DNA of 64,000 nucleotides from Nostoc flagelliforme FACHB-838. GTDB taxonomy: Bacteria > Cyanobacteriota > Cyanobacteriia > Cyanobacteriales > Nostocaceae. The stretch spans positions 62,001 through 126,000 of the forward strand of contig NZ_JACJSI010000003.1 in assembly GCF_014698065.1 (NCBI RefSeq), written 5' to 3'. How positions within the stretch are numbered: position 1 is the first letter of the stretch; the number at the start of each line of letters is the position of its first letter. The notes beneath the pieces are model-generated. The model was not told where the DNA came from and did no database searches. It saw only the letters and a program-made list of their open reading frames with translations. Positions 58,941 through 64,000 of the stretch are shown here, piece after piece. Both the position numbers and the translations under genes were made by a program.

Positions 58941-59882
58941 ATGCTAACCGCTACAAAAACGTTGTCTGGTTTGATGGGTTTATGTGTCGGTGATGCGTTG
59001 GGTGTGCCGGTGGAGTTTACTAGCCGCGCTGAACGAGTCAAATCTCCAGTGACAACGATGCAGGGTTATGGCACATGGAATCAACCACCAGGAACTTGGT
59101 CAGATGATAGTTCCTTAAGCTTTTGCTTGGCGGAATGCCTTTGTAGAGGGTATTCCTTGGATGCTATAGCCAATTCCTTCTGGCGCTGGTACAAGGAGGC
59201 TTACTGGACTCCCCGTGGCGATGTCTTTGATATTGGTCAAACTACCCACACAGCAATTATGCGCCTAAAACAGGGAGTTGTTCCCCATCAGGCGGGTGGA
59301 AAGGTTGAAAATAGTAATGGCAACGGTTCTTTAATGAGAATTTTGCCAATGGCTTATTGTCACAGAAACTTAACTTTAAGCGAACAGCTAGCGCGGGTGC
59401 ATGATGTTTCGGCAATTACTCATGCTCATGCGCGATCGCAGATGGCCTGTGGCATTTATATTAGTATTGCAGTGGCGCTCTTGGAAGGGGCTGACCTGCA
59501 AACAGCTTATTTACAAGCACTGCAAGATATCCAAACAATTTATTCTGTCCGAGAATTTTTGTTAGAAAAGCCCCATTTTGGCAGAATTTTCAGTGGTGAG
59601 ATTGCCAAGGTACCAGTGGAAGAGATTAATTCTGGTGGCTATGTGATTGATACCTTAGAATCATCCCTGTGGTGTTTACTAAATAGCTCGTCTTATTCTG
59701 AGGCGGTGCTGAAAGCTGTTAACTTAGGTGGAGATACCGATACTACTGCCGCCGTCACTGGTGGGTTGGCGGGAATTTATTACGGCGTGGAAAATATTCC
59801 CAAACAATGGATGAACCAAATTGCTCGTAGACAAGACATTATTTACTTGGCAGAGCGTTTTGCAAGGGCTGTTTACGCTTAG
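58941..59882 (+). CDS. ADP-ribosylglycohydrolase family protein
   Basis: 313 residues with the family motifs GLCVGDALGVPVEF at the start, TWSDDSSLSFCLAE (first Mg-binding Asp pair) and LGGDTDTTAAVTGGLAGIYYG (second). Removes ADP-ribose from proteins or small molecules; DraG, the enzyme that reactivates nitrogenase reductase, is a relative, but such a role cannot be claimed here. It converges with cutA. Confidence 0.93.
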   Translation: MLTATKTLSGLMGLCVGDALGVPVEFTSRAERVKSPVTTMQGYGTWNQPPGTWSDDSSLSFCLAECLCRGYSLDAIANSFWRWYKEAYWTPRGDVFDIGQTTHTAIMRLKQGVVPHQAGGKVENSNGNGSLMRILPMAYCHRNLTLSEQLARVHDVSAITHAHARSQMACGIYISIAVALLEGADLQTAYLQALQDIQTIYSVREFLLEKPHFGRIFSGEIAKVPVEEINSGGYVIDTLESSLWCLLNSSSYSEAVLKAVNLGGDTDTTAAVTGGLAGIYYGVENIPKQWMNQIARRQDIIYLAERFARAVYA

Positions 59883-59890
59883 AGTTATTA

Positions 59891-59949
59891 GTTAAAAGTA
59901 AAGAGTGAGGAGTTATGAAAATCCTAAATCTTCACTCTTTACTTTTAAC
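59891..59949. terminator. Shared terminator of two convergent genes
   Basis: Perfect 18-bp stem GTTAAAAGTAAAGAGTGA and its complement; the right arm overlaps the cutA stop codon. Made of TAAAAGT-type repeats. Confidence 0.65.
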
Positions 59950-60264
59950 TTGTTGAGAAATCCACTGCAAGTAGGCTTGAGAACCGGCAACAATTGGTAA
60001 AGCAATAATTTCTGGCACTTCATAAGAGTGCAGTTCCCTAATTTTGGCTTCCAAAGTAGGGAATTGCGCCAAATCAGTTTTAATGAGTAATTGCCATTCT
60101 TGCTCTTTATGCAGTTCCCCTTGCCAGGTATAAATTGAATGGATTGGTAACAGACTGACACAAGCAGCGAGTTTAGCTTCCACAAGGGCATTAGCAATTG
60201 CTTCTGCCTCCTGCATATTGCCAGCTGTCACCAATACCACACCATAGCCAGCAGGTGTTTCCAT
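59932..60264 (-). CDS. cutA: Divalent cation tolerance protein CutA
   Basis: 110 residues with the CutA pattern VLVTAGNMQEAEAIANALVE, KLAACVSLLP, YTWQGELHKEQEWQLLIKTD and SYEVPEIIALPI. Trimeric protein linked to copper tolerance in E. coli; its exact role is unclear. Lies 5 nt after the HTH/acidic protein gene in the same direction. Confidence 0.96.
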   Translation of the reverse strand: METPAGYGVVLVTAGNMQEAEAIANALVEAKLAACVSLLPIHSIYTWQGELHKEQEWQLLIKTDLAQFPTLEAKIRELHSYEVPEIIALPIVAGSQAYLQWISQQVKSKE

Positions 60265-60269
60265 AACCT

Positions 60270-61289
60270 CTAAACCGTCGTGGATAAGGAATAAACCTGA
60301 CCATCAATCAGCAGTCGCGTGATGCCCTTAGCTTGCAAATGAGTCCTAGCCTTATGGAGCATTTTACTATCAGGAACTTTAATCACGCGATCGCGTTTAG
60401 TAGAAAAGCGCTTTGCCACGCGATGGTTATCAAACACCGGCAGAGTTCTTTGCTGGGTTTCCAGGTTAGGAATTTGCCCCAAGTCACCAAAGTCCTTGAG
60501 AGGTCGGGTAATTAATTCTGAAGAACGGTCAATTACCAAATAACAAGTTTTTGGCAAATTGGCTATCGACAGAGGTAAAACTTGAACTGATGCTTCACCT
60601 GGTCTTCGTTTTGTGACTAACGGTCTTTGGTCATCCAGGTCATCATCGTCATAGTCTTCTTCCTCAAAGTCATCATCTTCTAAATCATCATCTTCTAAAT
60701 CATCCAAATCCTCTGATTCGTCTAGCAAATCTTCGCCCAGCATCTGCGCGATGACGGCCGCTCCTGGATGTTCATTCTTTAGCGGTGGAATGGGAATGCT
60801 GACTATTTCCGGCGGCTTTGGCTCTGGAGTTTCTAATTTCTCTGTGACTCGGAGCTTTGGTTTTTCCGTCGCCGAGGGACGACGCCGCACCCGTCTACTA
60901 GCAGCGAGTGATTCTGCCGTTTCCTCTGAGTAAAGTTGCTCCTCTACATGAATTACCCGACGCGGCAGTGGCTCAACCTTTGGTACTTCCACAGGGTGGC
61001 TCTCGATGGGTGGAACTTCTATCTCCGGCTCTGGTTCCGGTTGAGTCAACAGAGGTAACTGCTCATAGCTTACCTGCGCCCTACCCTCAGGAGTTCTCGC
61101 AGCCCGCTTCAAGGAGACTAAGTATTCATACTCATCTTCTGGCAAAGTGCTTTTGAGCAGGCGACTTATTGTCGAATTACTCACACCATAGCGGTCTGCC
61201 AAAGTTGAGGTTGTTTCGGCAGTCTCTCGATATAACTTAAGAATTTCTTGCTTGTCAGAATCTGTTAATTTTCTCACGGTAGATACCAA
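60270..61289 (-). CDS. HTH-domain protein with very acidic middle
   Basis: 339 residues. The N-terminal helix-turn-helix (about 8-50, KQEILKLYRETAETTSTLAD, RYGVSNSTISRLLK) is of the transposase/sigma-like type. A Pro/Glu-rich linker follows, then an acidic run (about 190-225, SEDLDDLEDDDLEDDDFEEE), and the C-terminal part ends with LQAKGITRLLIDGQVYSLS. Looks like a DNA-binding regulator or transposase-derived protein of cyanobacteria; function unknown. In a tight run: 9 nt after the membrane protein, 5 nt before cutA. Confidence 0.75.
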   Translation of the reverse strand: MVSTVRKLTDSDKQEILKLYRETAETTSTLADRYGVSNSTISRLLKSTLPEDEYEYLVSLKRAARTPEGRAQVSYEQLPLLTQPEPEPEIEVPPIESHPVEVPKVEPLPRRVIHVEEQLYSEETAESLAASRRVRRRPSATEKPKLRVTEKLETPEPKPPEIVSIPIPPLKNEHPGAAVIAQMLGEDLLDESEDLDDLEDDDLEDDDFEEEDYDDDDLDDQRPLVTKRRPGEASVQVLPLSIANLPKTCYLVIDRSSELITRPLKDFGDLGQIPNLETQQRTLPVFDNHRVAKRFSTKRDRVIKVPDSKMLHKARTHLQAKGITRLLIDGQVYSLSTTV

Positions 61290-61298
61290 AAATCTTTA

Positions 61299-62150
61299 CT
61301 AAGCTCGTTTACGTCCACTGGTACGCCGCGTTCGTCTTAGTGATGCGTCATATTCTAAGACAGCGCCCAGTCCAAATAACACTCCACTAAACACCCAAAA
61401 TACTTCTAATATTTCCCCACTTTGATAATTGGGGCTTTGGGCATATTTGAACCACATATCTGCAATGTAGAGCGAAAAGGCCGCAGCTGCAATCATTCGC
61501 CAAGACTGGGAAACTCTTCCCCCCCAAAAGGCTAACAGTAAAGTGGTAGCAATAATTAACAAAACCACATCGCTAACTACGTAAAACCAATTCAAAATAG
61601 CGACTAGCAGTTCTGAGGGTGTTCCCTGTTGCATAGAAATCCACCATGCTAACAAACTACCGAACATTGCAATTGCTAACACAATTAGCCACTGCCATTT
61701 TTCCAGATTGATTCGCCTGGAAGCCACAGCTAAAATCATGCCTGCGCCAAGTAATAGATAACTAAGTACAAAAAATATATCGCCTAAAGACACATCCGGT
61801 TCATCTTTTAAAATTATTTCTGTATATCCGAAAATTATCCCCCCAACGAAATAGGAAAGCATGCCTAAGCCAATTAAGAGCCAAACATTTCGCCCACTGA
61901 CGATTTGTGGACTCAGCCAGTTCCTCAAGCATAAGATACTTGCACCCAAATAAGCTAAAGCTTCAAAAATATTTGTGCCAATCACATACCATTCGGCCCG
62001 GCTTTCGATGCCATCTGCTCCGGGAACTTTGGCACTAAACAACAAAAAGTATAGCAGTGCCAGTACGGCCCAGCCAATATTAGCTAAGACAATGTTCTGA
62101 GTAGTGAAAATGGATTTAGAAAGGAACGAATTCTCGTAAGAGTTATTCAT
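61299..62150 (-). CDS. Integral membrane protein of unknown function
   Basis: 283 residues with about eight hydrophobic helices (for example IGWAVLALLYFLLF, LIGLGMLSYFVGGIIF, FVLSYLLLGAGMILAV, VVSDVVLLIIATTLLLAF) and a basic C-terminus (RRTRRTSGRKRA). No motif recognised. First gene of the group leading to cutA. Confidence 0.75.
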   Translation of the reverse strand: MNNSYENSFLSKSIFTTQNIVLANIGWAVLALLYFLLFSAKVPGADGIESRAEWYVIGTNIFEALAYLGASILCLRNWLSPQIVSGRNVWLLIGLGMLSYFVGGIIFGYTEIILKDEPDVSLGDIFFVLSYLLLGAGMILAVASRRINLEKWQWLIVLAIAMFGSLLAWWISMQQGTPSELLVAILNWFYVVSDVVLLIIATTLLLAFWGGRVSQSWRMIAAAAFSLYIADMWFKYAQSPNYQSGEILEVFWVFSGVLFGLGAVLEYDASLRRTRRTSGRKRA

Positions 62151-62290
62151 AAAACTTGACTATGTAGACGCACTCTGGCAGTATTTTGAGTTAAAGGACT
62201 GTATATGTGGTGGTGTGTCTGCTAAAAAATGCCCAATCAGACACCAAAAGCAAGTGCCAATGGCAGGAACTTTGTTAAAGAATTTCCATA

Positions 62291-62950
62291 CTACTGCCAT
62301 AGTTTACCCAGTGGCGATTGATTTAGCCAAGCCAGAAATAGCGATCGCTCGGCTTCTGGCATATCTTCTAGCTTATAAATCACTTGTTTGGTAAAATTAG
62401 CGTTGCCAAAATAGGATTTTCCTAATCTATGTAGTTCTTGTAACAATGTAACTACATGATTTTCTTGCCAATCAGGTATTTTGGCTGTCGGTAACGGATT
62501 AGTAGATACCAAATATTTAACTGCTTCTAGAGAAGATGTTTGGGGAAATTGTTTCTGCTTGAATACCTCTACAATATCTTTTTCAAATAATGCAGCTTGT
62601 CTAGCACCCAAAAACTCTTCAATGTCGATAGAAACACCTTGCAACAGCAAAATACTGGCTTGGATTAAAATTCCCGTTTTACCATGACTACCTGTGTCAT
62701 TACCTAGCTGCTCTAAACGGATTTTACCCCAAACGCTAAAGCGTTCCGGTTCCTCCAGCAAAACACAGGCTTTACCTCGGTTATCCGTTAATTCTCTCCA
62801 TAAGGCTCTAGCTTCTTCTTCTTGACTAGCTTTGAAAACACTAATCAAGCGAAAAGTCTGCCCTTGATAACTGAGGATCGGCACTTGCTGATCCTTTTTT
62901 GGGTGCTGAATGCTTGATATTTCAACATCCTGCCGTTTGAGAATAAACAT
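62291..62950 (-). CDS. Cyanobacterial conserved protein (Npun_F0813-like)
   Basis: 219 residues of alpha/beta character: LSYQGQTFRLISVFKASQEE, ALWRELTDNRGKACVLLEEP, RFSVWGKIRLEQLG and a helical C-terminal half. I recall this as the conserved cyanobacterial family Npun_F0813 but cannot confirm it here. Function unknown; start is ATG. Confidence 0.7.
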   Translation of the reverse strand: MFILKRQDVEISSIQHPKKDQQVPILSYQGQTFRLISVFKASQEEEARALWRELTDNRGKACVLLEEPERFSVWGKIRLEQLGNDTGSHGKTGILIQASILLLQGVSIDIEEFLGARQAALFEKDIVEVFKQKQFPQTSSLEAVKYLVSTNPLPTAKIPDWQENHVVTLLQELHRLGKSYFGNANFTKQVIYKLEDMPEAERSLFLAWLNQSPLGKLWQ

Positions 62951-63307
62951 GGCACTAGCAAATAACTCCTCACAGGGGCACTCTTAATATGGAATATATA
63001 ATGGCATTTGGCAGCATCGCCAAGGCTGAAATTACCTAGCGTACTGTGAAAATGGGCCTAGCGATCGCCAGTTCTTTCCCGAAGGTAGCCGCCCATAGGA
63101 GGGTGGCGTTAACAGGCAAATAACCCTTTGACAACTCAATATATCTGAACCAATACTCCATCTGTTTCGTTTTCGATGTAGATTAACTAACTAGCGACTT
63201 GCATCTTAGCCTTGCTAGTAGTAAATCTGCAATTTTTGATTGCTTCTTGATAGGTGAACACGATATAATAGTGCAGGTGACTCCTTCGGGAGCCATTATT
63301 TTGTTTT
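62951..63307. other. Intergenic region upstream of tRNA-Arg
   Basis: No gene. It holds the promoter of the tRNA (63240-63269) and a hairpin at 63277-63296. Confidence 0.55.
63240..63269 (+). promoter_or_regulatory. Probable tRNA-Arg promoter
   Basis: TTGCTT at 63240-63245 and TATAAT at 63264-63269 with an 18-nt spacer. Transcription would start about 63276, some 32 nt before the tRNA. Confidence 0.55.
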
Positions 63308-63380
63308 GGGCGCGTAGCTCAGTGGATAGAGCAATTGCCTTCTAAGCAATCGGTCGCAGGTTCGAACCCTGCCGCGCTCG
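63308..63380 (+). tRNA. tRNA-Arg (UCU)
   Basis: 73-nt cloverleaf: acceptor GGGCGCG/CGCGCTC, D-arm GCTC...GAGC, anticodon stem ATTGC/GCAAT with loop CTTCTAA (anticodon TCT), T-arm GCAGG TTCGAAC CCTGC, discriminator G. No CCA is encoded. No intron. Confidence 0.97.
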
Positions 63381-63419
63381 TTTTAACTTAATATGTACCC
63401 TCAAGCACCGTGAAGTGAT

Positions 63420-64000
63420 ATGATCATTTCCACATTTGAGGGTTCGTTATTGCTGCACCATACTAAGAACAAGGGTGATATTGCTGCTACGAAAGCAATG
63501 GCTGATCTAACCCTTAAAGGTTATTTAGTCCTCACGCCATTTGTTTGTGAACATTTACCTTTTGATTTTGTTGTCTACAAAGACGATAAATTTTACAAAA
63601 TACAAGCTAAATACGCAGGAGATAACAGGGTAGTAAATAAAACTATTTGGGTAGATAAAAATGGGACTCATCAGAAGAAGTACAAAGTAAATGACTTTGA
63701 CTTTTATGCTATTTATCTTCCTGATATAGATAAAGTTGTTTATCCATCAATTAACTTTAAGGGTTGCTACATAACTACCCAGATACCGAATTCAGCTACA
63801 CCCTTTTACTGGTGGGAGGATTTTACAGACTTTACTGAAGCAGCATCTAAGCGAACCTACAAGGAGTTTGGCGTTGATTTAACAAGTAGGAAAATTAACC
63901 CAGACTCTAGAATTCATACCAGAAAAGTAGGAAGACCATCAAAAGAAGAACTAGAAAAACTAGTTTGGGAAAAGCCAACTGCACAAATTGGTAAAGATTT
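63420..64000 (+). CDS. Group I intron-type PD-(D/E)XK endonuclease, partial
   Basis: The frame is open to the right edge. It has the pattern TKNKGDIAATKAMADLTLKG, then the core PFDFVVY...YKIQAK (catalytic D, Q/E and K), and a C-terminal start of a helix-turn-helix (KVGRPSKEELEKLVWEKPTA, IGKD). This matches the cyanobacterial PD-(D/E)XK homing-endonuclease group (I-Ssp6803I kind, PDDEXK_5). No intron RNA surrounds it; it lies 39 nt after an intact tRNA-Arg. Start is unsure: ATG at 63420 or TTG at 63450, the latter with GAGGG 7 nt upstream. Confidence 0.85.
   Translation, partial: MIISTFEGSLLLHHTKNKGDIAATKAMADLTLKGYLVLTPFVCEHLPFDFVVYKDDKFYKIQAKYAGDNRVVNKTIWVDKNGTHQKKYKVNDFDFYAIYLPDIDKVVYPSINFKGCYITTQIPNSATPFYWWEDFTDFTEAASKRTYKEFGVDLTSRKINPDSRIHTRKVGRPSKEELEKLVWEKPTAQIGKD

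Noticed and set aside
62962..62980. Yfr1-like motif ACTCCTCACA
   Set aside because: The last base differs from the core motif and no flanking stems or terminator fit the small RNA.

Overview
The window looks like chromosomal DNA of a filamentous, probably heterocyst-forming cyanobacterium of the Nostoc/Anabaena group. The reasons are the very frequent HIP1 octamer GCGATCGC, many short heptamer-type repeats between genes (TTTGTCC, ATGACTA, TAACTCC, CGCAGAGG types), cyanobacterial gene orders (tig-clpP-clpX, asd-dapA-rnj, ureD-A-B-C, CIRCE-groES-groEL), a ferredoxin-type sulfite reductase, a caspase-like protein, AAA-like STAND proteins and a Mo-dependent-nitrogenase C-terminal-domain protein. 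No rRNA and no CRISPR array were seen; one tRNA (Arg, UCU) lies near the right end.

Layout. 0-5 kb: a partial Rpn-type nuclease, a small unknown protein, a secreted-type subtilase and an HlyD adaptor. 5-12 kb: SDR protein, fatty acid desaturase flanked by small hairpins and an IS200/IS605-like end, an S1-domain protein, dienelactone hydrolase, a GntR regulator and an FAD monooxygenase. 12-22 kb: mostly housekeeping (alpha/beta hydrolase, ClpXP and trigger factor; lysine/threonine pathway genes asd and dapA followed by RNase J). 22-30 kb: a decayed reading frame, a Mo-nitrogenase-domain protein, an inactive caspase homologue, ribosomal protein L32, a sulfite-oxidase-like molybdoenzyme, an aldehyde dehydrogenase and a hybrid response regulator-kinase. 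30-35 kb is the main accessory region: a Trypco1 domain protein, a trypsin-AAA fusion broken by a frameshift, an AAA-domain protein fused to half of a periplasmic-binding-protein fold, and a PIN toxin-antitoxin pair. 35-42 kb: urease structural genes with ureD, a methyltransferase, and groESL under a perfect CIRCE operator. 42-50 kb: a ferredoxin-like protein, a LuxR-type response regulator, a NIL-domain protein, a type I secretion-type ABC exporter overlapping a peptidyl-prolyl isomerase, a DUF92 membrane protein and a VOC protein. 50-64 kb: a lipase, a Lys/Ala-rich protein, a broken VIT/VWA gene, a TPR protein, rsmE, sir, a small surface-type protein, an ADP-ribosylglycohydrolase, a three-gene set ending in cutA, tRNA-Arg and a truncated PD-(D/E)XK intron-type endonuclease.

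How the genes may work together. ClpP, ClpX and trigger factor form a protein quality-control group with GroESL elsewhere in the window. The HlyD adaptor and the ABC/isomerase pair are 40 kb apart but are the two inner parts of a type I export machine; the subtilase without a visible signal peptide is a candidate substrate. The Trypco1/trypsin/AAA group resembles the NTP-dependent conflict (defence) systems described for multicellular bacteria, and here it seems to be decaying or being remodelled. Several genes carry short Nostoc-type repeats inserted in frame (rsmE, DUF92, the caspase homologue, the VIT/VWA gene), which suggests active repeat spread in this genome.
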